A DNA stretch of 64,000 nucleotides from Ciborinia camelliae. Its lineage: Eukaryota; Ascomycota; Leotiomycetes; Helotiales; Sclerotiniaceae. Positions 43,356 to 57,249 of the stretch are shown in pieces. The stretch covers positions 85,669 to 149,668 of the forward strand of contig JANPYM010000011.1 of the NCBI GenBank assembly GCA_025890175.1, written 5' to 3'. Within the stretch, counting starts at the first letter, position 1. Each line of letters opens with the position of its first letter. The translations under genes were made by a program, and so were the position numbers. The notes beneath the pieces are model-generated. The model saw nothing but the letters and a program-made list of their open reading frames with translations. It had not been told where the DNA came from and did no database searches.

Positions 43356-45604
43356 ATGTCGAGTAGACAGCTACGAAAGTTACAACAACAACGAGAGCTG
43401 GAGCAACAAGCTAAAAATCAAGCCCAAGAAGAAGTGGAAGAATCTGATGAGGAGCCGGAACCCGTACAATCAAAACCCAGCTTGTTTGCAAACCTTGCAG
43501 CTCTAGATGATGACGAAGAATCTAAGGAAATTGACGAGGACGAAGAGCCAGAGGAAGAAGAATTGAGTGAACCTACTCCAGCTGCGACTGCGAAGCAACC
43601 CAAAAAGTCGAAGAAAAAGAAGAAGGGAAAGAATAAGGGAAAGGCGAAAGACACTGCGAAAACTGTTGAAGATTTATCTAAGAATGCCCTGGATGAAATC
43701 AATGAAGTTCTTAAAGAGTTAAATTTGAAGCAACCAAGTGTCAGAAATGAAGCGAGTGCAACGGAAGTAGACGGAGAATATGAGAGAGTTTGCCTTCTAT
43801 TGGGTATCAATACACAACATCTCAAAGTTGCAAATGAAATGCGAAGTTTGTTTGGACGCTCCGCTACGGAAAACCATGAAGATCCTGTGGGACCTACTGG
43901 CCGTGGACCAAGAAGAAGACAGCGCATACGACAAATGGACTTGGAGACCTCTCTGAGAGGACACCATAAACCTGGCAGAGGTCTTTCAGAGGTGTCTTTA
44001 CGTCGCAATTATTTCATACAGGGGAAAGATGAATGGCCAAAAGCTACACCCGGTGGATTGACTATGGCAGTTGTTGATGATCAAGAGGTGGTTGATGGTA
44101 CTATGGAATACAAGTTTGTGCACGATAAAACGTACCAAGAGGTACAGAGGCAATTTTTGGCTTTGGTGGAAATGGGTGAACCAGATAACCTTATTGGATA
44201 TATTCAAAGAAACCGTGAGTACCAGTCTATCATTCATATATCTAACGCTAACCCACTATAGCATATCACATTTCTCTACTTCTCCAAGTCAGCAGGATTG
44301 CGAAAGATCAAGGCGACCATTTCTTATCATCGGACCTTGTCGAAAGAGCCCTTTTTACATTTGGTCGAGTTTCGTTATCATCTTTCGGTGCCAAATTGGC
44401 CAAAGGCAAAGCTCGATTGGATTTCGCTAGACCAGAGAATCGAGAATTTTGGCTGGCCGGATATCATTACATCAAATCGCTCATGATGAAAGGAACTTAT
44501 CGCACTGCTTTTGAATGGGCAAAGCTTCTTTTGAGCTTAGATCCCGAGGACGATCCATACTGCATGCGATGGATGATACATCATCTTGCGTTACGCGCAC
44601 ATGAATTTCAATGGCTATTAGATTTTGCCGCCAGTCGAAATGTACCAGAGTGGTCTAACACAATAAATTATGCAAAGCCATCATTCGCTCTTGCTGCGCA
44701 ACATCTCAAGGACGGGACCAAATGTAGAAGTATATTGTCGGATTGTATGGGGCAGGTACCTTGGCTTTTTTGTCGACTGTTCAAAGAACTTGATCTTGAT
44801 GCACCCAAGTCCATATGGGGCATGGGACCGCCAACTGATGCGGATACCCTATTCACGGAATTGTATATTCTTCAAGCAAAGGATCTTTGGAACACCCCCG
44901 AGGCCACTTCACTACTTATGGAAGTAGCACAGACGATTGAAAAGCCAGATTTGTCAGGGAAACACTTACGATTAGATCATTCCATAGAAATGAGTCTTAA
45001 CATTGTCAGATTTGTCTATTTGGACGATCGACGAGAATTAATGTCTCTTGTTCCATCTAATATTCTTCATAGAAGCAATAACTCTGATTCAGATCCACTA
45101 CCACCATACCAGAGCACTATCTCTTATATGACGCAACAAAGCCAATTTGCAACTCAGGACGAAATGATAGTAGATCCGTACAATTCTCCATTTTGGGCAC
45201 GATTAATAGAACCATTCCGAAGTCGAGGAGCAGATGATGACAGTATCGAAGGTGATGGCGAGTCCGGAGGAGAAGATGAATCATTCGGACGCTTAAGAGA
45301 GCATCATGCAGAAGGAATGCAGTCTGAAGGGTTGGAGGAAGAGGGAGAGGAGGATGAGGAGGATGAAGAAGGCAGACAGCCAGGTAGGCTTATATCACTA
45401 TCCAATGCAAGCAGAATATTGGAAAGCTTCCTGTTCTGGAGATCGTCACCAGCATCTAATTCGGGCACTTCAGGCACTGAAACTGAAGATGATAATGCGA
45501 GGCCAGGATTGATAAATAGCGATGCAGGGGAACACCAGGGTGAAAATAGACAGGCACATGTTGAGGATGCCGATGATGGTGATGTTATTGTACATTTGGG
45601 TTAG
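43356..45604 (+). CDS. RQC1: Ribosome quality control protein Rqc1 (TCF25/Nulp1 family)
   Basis: Model: exon 1 43356-44214, intron 44215-44261 (GTGAGT...GCTAAC...CTATAG), exon 2 44262-45604; about 733 aa. The join gives YIQRNPYHISLLLQVSRIAKDQGD. The N-terminus (MSSRQLRKLQQQRELEQQ), an acidic tract and a Lys-rich tract (KKSKKKKKGKNKGKAK) are typical of Rqc1. The Tcf25 helical-repeat core follows: RNYFIQGKDEWPKATPGGLTM, DLVERALFTFGRVSLSSFGAKL, GKARLDFARPENREFWLAGYHYI, and DPEDDPYCMRWMIHHLALRAHEF. Rqc1 works with Ltn1 and Rqc2 on stalled 60S subunits to mark nascent chains with K48-linked ubiquitin for Cdc48 extraction. The C-terminal 150 residues are acidic low complexity. Length and order match the family. 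Confidence 0.93.
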
Positions 45605-46150
45605 ATTCGGATTAGATTTGTAAGTCTTTACAAGACGCCAAATTGAGGAATCAAAATTTGATCTTCCGTTCAAATACATACTAGGTAGGTACTTAGCAGA
45701 ACTAATATAATGCCAATGCCCACAATTATTGTACCTGCATGTACACTTTGTATGAACAAATGTTCGAATGATATCACTGTATAGCCACCCTCCCATTAAA
45801 CAGACTCATCCCAAAGCAGTCCTCAATAAACCCCCGGCCTCCTTAAAATCTTTCCTTCATTCCCCGCTCACCAAATTAGATTAAAACAATATTGTATCGA
45901 TATCGGAGAGCAGATTCTATCCCCTGAAAAATATGCTCACCACTAGGTATTTATCCTTTGTACGGATTTCTTAATATCAATATCAAAGAGCTGATTGTTA
46001 AGGAGTATACGAAGCGATCCAAACTTTCATCAATATGGATCATTCCGAGTCGGGACCGAAAGATGTAGATGAGTGATAGAAAATGTATTAGTTTCAGTAG
46101 AAGGGAATGTGGATTTAAGATCTAAACTGGGACTGCTTATAAGCAAGGTC
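45605..46150. other. RQC1 3' flank, transition to AT-rich block
   Basis: About 550 bases of ordinary composition following RQC1, with one ACTAGGTAGGTAC cluster near 45681. No gene is seen. Composition changes abruptly at about 46150. Confidence 0.6.
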
Positions 46151-46257
46151 CTAAACTAATATTACGCTAATATAATCCTTATATAATCTAATAAATTTAC
46201 CCCTATTATTATTTCGGATATATATAAGTTATATTTTGCGATTATATTTTTAATATT

Positions 46258-46366
46258 ATGGATTCGCAGAATCAAGTTCAATTTCAAAGTATCATGTTTT
46301 GTTGTTATATTATATAATGATAAATATCTATAAGGGAGGCCATTTTCTAAAAATGTATCATTCTTA
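46258..46366 (+). repeat. Inverted-repeat family, copy A (partial)
   Basis: GGATTCGCAGAATCA at 46260-46274 and the following AGTTCAATTTCAAAGTA.CATG match copy C at 60348 onward. The middle GC-rich part is missing or changed (TAAGGGAGGCC), and TGTATCATTCTT at the end may be the altered right arm. It sits about 110 bases inside the AT block. Confidence 0.65.
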
Positions 46367-49300
46367 AGGGTTGCTTTTAAATAATTATAAATCATTGATC
46401 TGTATCTTTTAATTAGCTCACTAATCGAATTCTAGTTGTATTTAACAATTTTAAAGTCGTATTTAACAGTTTCAATTTTAATAACTTTAAATTTGTATAT
46501 AACTTTATAATAATATATAAATTAAATAAAAAAAAGCAGATATATATATTACAATATATATTATTTAACAATATCAATTTGATAAAGATTAATTTTAAAA
46601 ATATTAATTCATATTAATATTAAATTAAAGTCAAAATAATTGATTTATATTTATTTGCTTAACTATATTTAATCAAGTATAATTGAACTTATTTATTTAT
46701 TTATTTATTTAATCGAATAATTATACTCAACCAAGTATAGTCGAATTTATTTATTTAAATATAAATTTAAAATTGTTAGAGATTTATAGTTAGATTTATA
46801 TTTATTATTAAACGTTTTGTCTGCTATATTTGGAATTAAAGTTGTTGGATTGATTTTCGCTATAGAATATTATAAAAAAAGCTAAGATTTTTTGATAAAA
46901 TGAAAAATGTTTTATATAGATTTTTTATAATATATTAATACTAAATCTATTTTTTTTCATTAAATTTATTTTTTTCTATTAAATCTATTTTTTTTTATTA
47001 AATTTATTCTTTTTTATTAAATCTATTTCCTTTTTCGAATTTATTTTTTTCTTACTTTTTTTTATTTACCAATATTATTTAAAATATAAAAAATAAAAAA
47101 TAATTAATTATTTTAATTGAATATAATAATTAAATAAAAAAATAACTTTAAAAATAATATATATAATTCAAATAATATAAAAATATTAAATATTTTTATT
47201 TTCAAATAAAATGATATATATTAATAATTGAAAATGAAGGTTTTGATTTTAATATTAAAAAATTAATCAAATTATTTCGATTTCTAATAAAATAATATCT
47301 TTTTTAAATTAAAATAGATTTTTCTTTAGAAATTTATCGTTATTATTATAAATACAAAATTGGAAAATCTTTTTTTTTAAATTATTTTTAAAAAAAAAAT
47401 AAAGAATTCCTTACCACATATACTTTATACAAATTTACGGAAAGCTTATTTAGTTTTATATTAAAAAATAATTTATTTATTATAAATCCTAATAAATATA
47501 TTGGATGACCTTTAAATTCTTAATTTCTTCATATAATATCGGGCAATATATAATATATTACAAATATTAATATACAAATTGAAAATCCTTTATATTTTAA
47601 TTAATATTTTTTTTTAATATCTAGATTTTTTTAAAAAATATTAGGAAATAAACAAAAATAAATTATTTATTAATATTTTATTTTTATTCCTTAATTTGTA
47701 TTAATTCAATTTAATAAAATATTTAAAGATAAATAATCTATTATATTATTATTATTTTAATCTATTATTTGAATATTAGTATTATTTTTTTAGAATTCCT
47801 AAGAATGGCGGAGATTTTCTGATTTTAACTCCTCCCCATTATTTTAATATTAATTTCAATAAAAACAATAAAATATATACTTTACTTAATTTATTATTTA
47901 TATATTAATATTATTATTTTGGGATTTTTAAAAATAAACTCGATTTTTATATAGTAGCTTTTTTTCAATTTTTTAATTTTAATAAAAATAATAAAATATA
48001 TAAAAAAATATATATTTTATTTAATTAATTGTTTGTATATTAATATTATTTTTTTGGAATTTTTAAAAATAATAAAGATTTTTAAATAAGAAATAATATT
48101 TATTATTAAATTATAATTATTATTTATTATTTTTTTTTTAATTATTATTATATTGAAAAATTAATAATTTAAAATCTAATAATTTATTTTTTTTATTAAT
48201 TTCAATATCTTTTTTGTTTTTAAATTTAGATAGTTTATATTATTTATTATATTAAATATAACAAATAAATTGAAATTTGAATATTATATTAAATATTATA
48301 TTAACAAAAAGAAAAAGAAAACGAAGAAGTGTAGGTTAAAATTCAATTCTTAAAAAACGAAAAACTAGAATTAGAAAATTTATAATTTTAAATTTATTTT
48401 AAATTTATATTAATAATATAATAAATAATAATAATTTTTATAAAAATTATTTAATTATTAAAAGATTTAAAAGAAATTGAATATTTAAATATTCTATATA
48501 TTAGTTTTTTAAATAATATAATAAAATAATATTATTATCCAATAATTACAAAATTTATATTAATATAAAATAATATATCAAATTAAAATATTGGAAAAGA
48601 ATCAGGAAATTTTATTAATAATTAAATAAATATATAATAAAAATTTATACTTAATATAAAAAAAAATAATTCGATATATAAATAAACAGGATAATATTTA
48701 ATATATATAAACGATATATCATTATTAATAAACTTCTATATTGTAAGATTTAGGACCCATATATATATTCAAAAGCTAATACTATAGATTCTGGCGAATA
48801 ATTAAAATTAAATGGAGAGTTTTTATTTAAATATATAATAATAAAAAAGATATATATTATTAAAATATATATTTATATATAAATTAAATATTTTTGTAAG
48901 ATTTAATATTAATATATAAAATATTATTATTGTTTTTAATAAAAAATATAAAAAATCTTTAAATCTTTATTAGCTTTATTAAAGAAAATTGATATATTTA
49001 TTTTTAAATTTATAAATAATAATATTAATATAAAATTTAATAATAAAAAGATTTAACAATAATTTAAATGGGATTTTGTGATATAAAAATATATAGTTTA
49101 AAAATAATTTATTTAATTAAAAACAAACTTTCAGGAATATATTTATATAAATATTAATTTACAATAATTAAATTTTTTTTCTATTAATAAAAATATTAGA
49201 TATTGTTTTTATTTATATAATAAATATATATTTAAAGATTAAATTCTATTAAAAAAAATAATAATATATAAAGGATATCCAAATTATATTATTTATTTAA

Positions 49301-52300
49301 ATTACAAATGTTTTATTTTTAAAAATTATTACCCTAAATATAATAATTATACAAAATATATTATATATAATAATTATTATTATTCTAAATATTAAAAGTG
49401 TTATAAAGCAAAAATATGTTTATAACAAATTTTTAAATTTAATAAAAATAATAATTTAAATAATAAAGATTATATATTATTAATACAAAAATCTATAATA
49501 TTATATATTTTAAGTTAAAAAACGAAAATCTAAATAATTTGAATTGAATTTAATATTAATAATAAACCAATCAAAAATAACAATAATAAGCTTTTATTAT
49601 CTTTAATTTAATTGTTTAATATTTTTATCAAAAATTTGCTAAAAGATTATATTATAAATAATAATAATAATAATAATAAAGATAAAAATTTCGAAAAGGA
49701 ATTTTTAAAAAATTTTATTTCAAATAAAATTTTGAATAATAATATTTCTAATAATAATAAATTAAATAATCTTATAAATAAAAAAATTAATATACCCGCA
49801 TCTAAGAGAAAAAATCAATTAGGTTAATTATAATTTAAGATTCCAATCTTTTTCTTTTGATTTATTTTAATTAATCTTAATAATATAAATATATATATAT
49901 ATATAATAATATTCTTAATCTTGTTTTTTTATGATAAAATAGATTTTCAATAACCTAGATAAAGAAAAATATTTTTAAAAAATTGGATAATTTATTTTCT
50001 AAAATATTAAAATAAAAAATTCGAAAAATATTTAAAATAAAAGTTTTTTGTTTGAAATAAAATATTAATAAAATAATTAATAAAATTGGTTGATTATTAT
50101 ATTTCAAAAAATAAGAATTTGAAATAAATAAATAAAAAGAAATTGAAAGATATATTTTAAAAAGATAATAAAATTATTTTTTTAATTATTAAAATAAAAT
50201 ATAATTTAATTGAAATCAAATTATTTTGGAAAAAGGTAAAAGTTAAAGTTACAATCCATATTAATTATCTTCAATATCTTTTTTTTATCTTTATAATATT
50301 TTTTTATACTAATATACAATAACAAAATCTATAATATTTTATATCAAATTATAATAAATATTTTAATATAAAAACAAAAAAAATCAAAGTTAAAATTATA
50401 TAAAAGAATTTACAAAATTATTCAATATATACCGTTTAATAACTTAAACTTAGATTTGAAATATTCTTTATTAAAATATTATAGCTGTATTTGAAAATTA
50501 TTAATTAATAATGACGATATAAATAATAAGTATGAGGCTTAGGATATATTTATGTTATATTTTGATATAAAGATAAACTATTTATAGATTTAAAGATAAT
50601 AATAGAATAAGAAATATTTACAATTTATTGGGATAAAAAAGTGATTGCCCAAAATCCTAATTTTATTAAGCAAGGGCCTGGATTTAATCTAGCCTTATTG
50701 CTAGTTATTAAAATTACTAATATAATTAAACAATATATAGATTTTATTAATAATTTTTAAATACATTTTAAATATTAAAAAGATTATTATTTAAAATTAT
50801 AGTAAAATTTTAAGAATTATTATTATTATAGATTTTAATTTTTTTATAATTTTTTAGAAAAGATTTATATAATTAAGAATATTAATAAAAAAATAAAGAA
50901 ATTTGTATTTCAACAAAACCATATATTTTTTAATTAAATATTATTAATAATTACAATAGATTGAATGGGAAATATTAATATTTAATTATTAATAATATTA
51001 AAAAAAATGATTAAGTATTATTATAAATATATAAAAAAAAAAAAAAAGAAATCTTAATTATATTAAAATATAAAGATAAATATTATATATTAAATAAATA
51101 AAAAGATTTTGTTATTTTTATATGTATAAAAGATTTTGAACTGTTTTATCACTAAAAAAGACTGATCTGCATAAAAAGTGTTATATATTTTGTTAGATTT
51201 GAATATATTAAAAATATTTCAAGAATATATTAATATAAATTTATTATTAAATAAAAATGAAATTAAATATATTATAAATATTATAAAATAATTATAAATT
51301 ATTAAATCAAGATTATAATAATATTATAAAAAAGTAAAAAAAAATCTGAGATTTTTTATTTAATCTAAATTATATTTAGTGTATATAATATATATAGATT
51401 AAATATATAATTTTGATTATTATATTTGTAAATACTAAAATATTATTTTTTAGATTATTTTTTATTATTTAATATATAAGGTAAATTTAAAAAATTTGAA
51501 TTAAAATAATTATTATTGTTTTAAGATATTAATAAATTATATTTTTATTAATATATAAAATCTTTTATTTATTAATAATATTTAATATAATATTTAAATA
51601 AAAATATTTTAGTATTATTAAATTATTTATAATTATAATATTAAACCTAATTTTCTTTAATAAATAAATATTAATTCAAAAAAAATAGATAATAAGATTA
51701 AAAAGATTATAGAAAATAAAAGATTAAAAATTGATAAAATTTAAATAAAAATATTTTCTAAATAATAAGGTATTAAAAAAATCGATAAATTGAATACAAA
51801 AAATTAATTAAAGGATTATATATTTAATTGAAATATATATATTAATAAATATATTATTATATTAAATATTTAATAAAATATAAAAAATCAAAAAAATCCA
51901 GATTATAGTTTAAATAATATTAATAAATCTAAAATTTTGAATAAAATATAATAATAAATATATAATAAATAAATTATTTATTTCAAATAATTATTTATTA
52001 ATCTAATTATTAAGTTTTTAAGAATAAATTTGAATAGGATAATTAAAATCAAAAAAATATATATAATTTTGCAAATAAATAAAAGAATTTAATATTTAAC
52101 AAAAAAAACAAAAATTATTATTTCTATAATTTTTAAAATAATATTAATTAAAATTATTATTTTCAAATTTAAAAATAATATTATTTATAATTTTTTAAAA
52201 TTATTAATTAACAAATTATTTAAAATTTTGAATTTTAATTTATTAAAAAAATATTAATAAATATTTAAATATTATAAATATCTTATTATAAATAAAAAAT

Positions 52301-54066
52301 TTATAATTAATATTAAATTGTTAAATTAAATTGATTATTGATTATAACAAATATTTTTTAAAAACAATAATTTTTTTGAAGAATTAAATATTTGTTTTAT
52401 AAAAGATTTTTTTTAATTTAATTTTATTACAAATTTTTTAATATATTATTTAATTTTATACAATTAAATTGATATTTACAAATATTGTAAAACAAAAATT
52501 TATAAAAGTCTAAATATTATTTAATAATTTATTAAAATAATAAAATAAATCGAAGATATATTTTAGAATATTATATTTTATCAAATTTTAAAAAAATTAT
52601 ATTTAAAAAAACTATTTATAAATAATTAATAATTTTTATTATAACAAAAAACATATAATTTGAATTTTAAAAAAATAATATTATTTAATAATATTTTATA
52701 ATTTTTTTTAAAAACAAATTAAATATATTAATATAATATCAAAAAATTAATTAAAATTAAATAGTTAATTAAAAAAATAAAGGCTTTAAATTAAGAATAT
52801 ACAAATATAAAAAATGCTTTTAGATTTATTATAAACGATTTGAAAAATAAACTTTTGTTTTATATTAAATTAAAAATTATATTAATAAATAATATATAAA
52901 CAAAATAGAAATTAATAAATAGATTATAAGATAAAATTTGAAATATAAGTTAAAATAATAAATTAAAATTAAATAAAGATATATTAAATATAGTTTTAAT
53001 AAAATTTGAAGATTATAATAATCTAATATTTAAAGATTTTTAATATTTAGTAGTAAACGATAAAAAAAAAATAATATTAATTTTTTTTAAAAATTATAAA
53101 TTTTTTTGAATTAATAAATTATATATAAAAATTAATATTTTATTAATAATAATTTATACAATTATTATTTACAAATCTTAGAAAATAATATTGAATAAAA
53201 TAATCTTAAATATATTTTTAAAATAAAATTTTATTTCTAATTTTAATTATATTATAATCTTACAAATGAAAAAGATAATTAAGCTGTTGTTTAATAGTTT
53301 ATTCAATTTTAAAAAATTTTTATGAATTAAACAAAATACTATTAAAAAGAAAACTTGTGATTAAAGAATTAGACAACAATAATATCTTAAGAATCTTAAA
53401 GTAGAAAAGTAATTGAATATATTAAATATAGTAATATTAGCAAAATTAGAATTAAAAAATGATAATAAAAAAGATAAATTTGAAATATATAATAATAATA
53501 AATTATAAAATAAAAAAAATAATTAAAAAAATAATATAAATAATAAAAATAAAAATGATATTAAGAATAAGAATTGATCCAGGCTTAGTTTTTAAGAATA
53601 TATTTAGTTTTAAAATAAATATTATAAAATAATTTTTAATATTAATTAAATATCTAATAATAAATGATTTTTGATATTATTAAATTATTATATTATAGTT
53701 TTTGAATATATATAACGTTAAGTATATAGTTAACTGCCTTCCTATTATAATAATATATAATATTTTTTATATAATAATATATTTTATACTTTATTTTAAT
53801 TATTGATTTTATTTTTTTCAAATATTTATAATAATATAATTATAAAATTCAATAATAATTATTAATTATTTTATTAAAACTTAAAATAACAAAATATTCA
53901 ATTCCTTTTAATATACTTTATTTATTTTTTATATAAATATTTAAATTCCTTTGAACTTTCTCGAATTCGATTTTTTCAATTTTCAAATTTTATAATAATT
54001 TCTAATATATTATATAAAGCATTAATATTATTTATAATATTAGAATCCTTATTTATTTTAACTTTT

Positions 54067-54360
54067 ATTAAAGCTATGGTATTTATTTTTATATTTATTT
54101 AAGCTTTTACTAAAGCTATTTTATTTAATTTTTTTTTTATTATAGCATTTATTGAAGTTACTTCATTTTGTTCTTTATTTACCATAATATTTACTAAAGC
54201 TATAGCATTCTTTTCCACATCTACTATAGCTGTTGTTGAACCTATGGCATTTATTTCCACATCTATTATAACTATTACTAAAACTATTTTATTTTATTCC
54301 TTATTTGTTATAGTTTTTATTAAAGCTTTTTTATCCCTTTCTTTGTCTTTAATACATAAT
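54067..54360 (-). repeat. Seven tandem 42-base units, relic of a coding repeat
   Basis: Seven consecutive units of exactly 42 bases, each beginning ACTAAAGCTAT or a variant and sharing TTTATT and TATAGCT positions. Forty-two bases equal 14 codons. On the minus strand the best-kept units read AIVDVEKNAIALVN, IMVNKEQNEVTSIN and AIIKKKLNKIALVK, an amphipathic 14-residue repeat open through at least five units. This looks like the remains of a coiled-coil-like protein repeat, perhaps from a transposon gene. Confidence 0.85.
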
Positions 54361-56378
54361 ATAATTCAAAATCATGATAAGATTAAAGATTATAATAAAA
54401 TTATAATAAAGCTAAAGATTATAATTAAGTTAATTTCAAACAAATAAATGATCTTCTTCAAAAACTAAACCGCTTTAAAAATAGACCGAAAATCAAAATC
54501 TTAATTTATGATTTTTTTTAAGAATTATTAAAATAAAATAATATTATAAATTTACTTTCTTATATTTCTTTTTTTTAATAAATTTGAAATAAATATTGTA
54601 AATAATATTTTTAAATACTTTTAATTATTTATTAATAAATATATTTTGTATAATCTTTTATATCATCTATTTTTTTTTCGAAAACTTTAATTTTGATATT
54701 AAGAAATATAAAAAAGACTATCGAAATCCAATTTATAAATATTTTTTTATTTTATATTAATTTTAATAAAACCTTTAAAAGTTAAATTTATATAAATTCG
54801 GCATAATTTATATTTAATACTATATTTGAAACTAAAAAAGCAGAAGAAGTTAAAAAGAAAAATTGAATAAATTGATATAATTAATTGAAAGGTTTTTTTT
54901 AAAAATTATTATAAATAAAAAAAGCTAAAAGAAATATTTTTGTTTATTATTATTTAGACTGGGATTTCGCAATTATTTGGAATCTTAAAAATGCTTTTTT
55001 AAAAAAATTTCTAATAATATTAAAAAGTATATATATATTATTATATAAGAATTTTGTAGAATTGAATAAATATTTTTAAGGTTTTTTTTAATTTAATATA
55101 TTAATAAATCTTTGCTTTAAATTTTTTATTTTTTAATATTTGTTTTTTTAAAAATAAGAAAACGAATTAATATTGGATAAAAAATATAATTATTGTAATA
55201 AATATTGATATTTATTTCTTTTTAAAAAATATATTAGCTTAATAAAATAATTATAAAAAAAATATACAAATTATATTATTTTTAAACAAAAATATAATTA
55301 ATTTATATTTGAATAATAATAATATAAAATTTCTTTATTTTCTTAATATTTAAAAATATAAAATTAATTTTTTTTAATTAATAATTAATCTTTATATTTT
55401 AAAAATTCTTTAATTGATAATATTTTTTATATTGTTTCTTTATTTGCTATCTTTTTCTCCAAGAAATTTATTATAATCTTTCCGATAAAGATTAAATAAA
55501 AATATTTGGATAATAAATATTTTTTAAAAATTATTATATTTATTCTAATTTATAAAATTAAATATTTCAAGATAATTAAATCTATTGATATTTTTATAAT
55601 TTTTTTTAAAATAATTAAGTTTATTAATATTTCTATAATTTTCTTCTCAATATTTTTTTTCGCTAAAATTTGTAATAACTTTTTTAAATATTTAAATATT
55701 ATTAAAAATATTTATAATTGAATTGTAGATTTTATAAAAAATTATATTTTAAATATAAATGGATATATAAAAATTTATAAAGCTTTTTATTCTTTTATTT
55801 GTGGATATAAAATAATAAATGAAAAGTTTAATTTTAATTGATTTTAGAAAATTCTTGAAAAATTAAGTTTATAATAAATATAAGATTTGATTAGGTTGTT
55901 AAATAATTTTTTTTAGAATTTCTTTAATATAATGTAATAAAAAAATTAATTAAAAAAAAATGTTTTTTTTATATTAAGAAAAATATTTATTTTCAATATT
56001 ATTATAACCGATTTTTGTTATTAATCAAATAATATATAAATATTATTTGTATAAATTAAAAGCCTTATAATTTGAATATTAATAAATAATATAATTAATA
56101 TTTTAAATACTTACAAACAAATAATTTTTATAATTAATTAATTAATTTTATTACAAATTAATAAAGATTAAATAATATATTGTTTATAATCTATTTGTTT
56201 TTAATAATATAAAATATAATATTATATATAATATTATTATTTAATATTATATATATATATAATATAATAAAAAAAATATAAAAAAAATAAAATATAAAAT
56301 AAAGAATGGGGAATGGAAATATAAAATATTAAAAAATGAAAAATAAAAAATAAAAAGTGGAAAATGCGATTTGTTATA

Positions 56379-56706
56379 ATTAATAATTTGTTACGATTAA
56401 CAATTTTTTATAATTAATATTTTATTAAGATTAATGTTTTTTACAATTAATAGGTTTTTTATAATTAACGTTTTATTAAAATTAACGATTTTTTACAATT
56501 AACGTTTCATTGAAATTAATGATTTTCTACGATTAGTGGTTTTCTACAATTAGCGATTTTTTACAATTAGCATTTTATTAAAATTGATAGTTTTTTATAA
56601 TTAGCGTTTTATTATGGTTAACGTTTAATTACGATTAACGTTTTATTACAATTAACGATTTATTATAATTAACGATTTTTTACGGTTAGCAATTTTCTAT
56701 GGTTAA
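56379..56706. repeat. 17-base minisatellite, about 19 copies
   Basis: Nineteen units of ATTAACGTTTTATTACA type can be counted; nearly all are exactly 17 bases, one is 16 and one is 18. Many units keep a CG in ATTAACG/ATTAGCG, while others show ATTAATG or ATTAACA in the same place, i.e. C-to-T or G-to-A changes. Confidence 0.92.
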
Positions 56707-56788
56707 TTTTCAACTAATTAGATTTGATATAAATAGGATTTTAGTATATACAGGTTATTTATTGTACAAGCGATACGCTATTGCTAAT

Positions 56789-57043
56789 TAGGACATATAA
56801 CCATTATTAACTAAAATATATAATTATTGTTAATTAAAATATATAATTGTTGTTAATTAAAATATATAATTATTGTTAGATAAAATATATAATTGTTATT
56901 AAAATATATAATTATTGTTAAATAGAATATATAATTATTGTTAGAATATATAATTATTATTAGATAAAATATATAATTATCATTAAAATATATAATCGTT
57001 ATTAGATAAAATATATAACCGTTACTAGATAAGATATGTAATC
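56789..57043. repeat. About 23-base minisatellite with shorter variants
   Basis: Repeats of AAAATATATAATTATTGTTAGAT with variants of 17-23 bases, about twelve copies, lying between the 17-base array and copy B of the inverted-repeat family. A minus-strand frame across it (Tyr/Ile/Asn-rich) is a product of the repeat. Confidence 0.85.
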
Positions 57044-57065
57044 TTCGGTTATATGCCTTAAATAA

Positions 57066-57249
57066 CATCAAATTCAATTTCAAAGTACTATATTTTGTTA
57101 TTATATTATATAATATTATAATAAATATAATTCTCAAGTAAAGCGAAAATCAGGGGTTTGGGGACTGGCCCCTATAAATATTTTTAAAAATATAGGAAAA
57201 ATGATTCTACGAATCTACAGTCTGAAAATAAAATTTTCCGCGACGGCTA
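57066..57249 (+). repeat. Inverted-repeat family, copy B (RIP-like altered)
   Basis: Aligns with copy C from TCAAATTCAATTTCAAAGTA to CCGCGACGGCTA. The right arm reads TGATTCTACGAATC (one G-to-A change); the left arm is eroded. Across the GC-rich centre (about 57133-57175), the differences from copy C that I can align are all transitions, mostly toward A/T. Confidence 0.85.

Noticed and set aside
49612..49827. Asn/Lys-rich 71-residue frame
   Set aside because: Composition is what chance gives in AAT/AAA-rich DNA; no motif.
54244..54447. Plus-strand 67-residue hydrophobic frame
   Set aside because: It reads the antisense of the 42-base repeat; the minus strand gives the more protein-like pattern.
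56853..57137. Minus-strand 94-residue frame rich in Tyr, Ile and Asn
   Set aside because: It is a direct translation of the about 23-base minisatellite.
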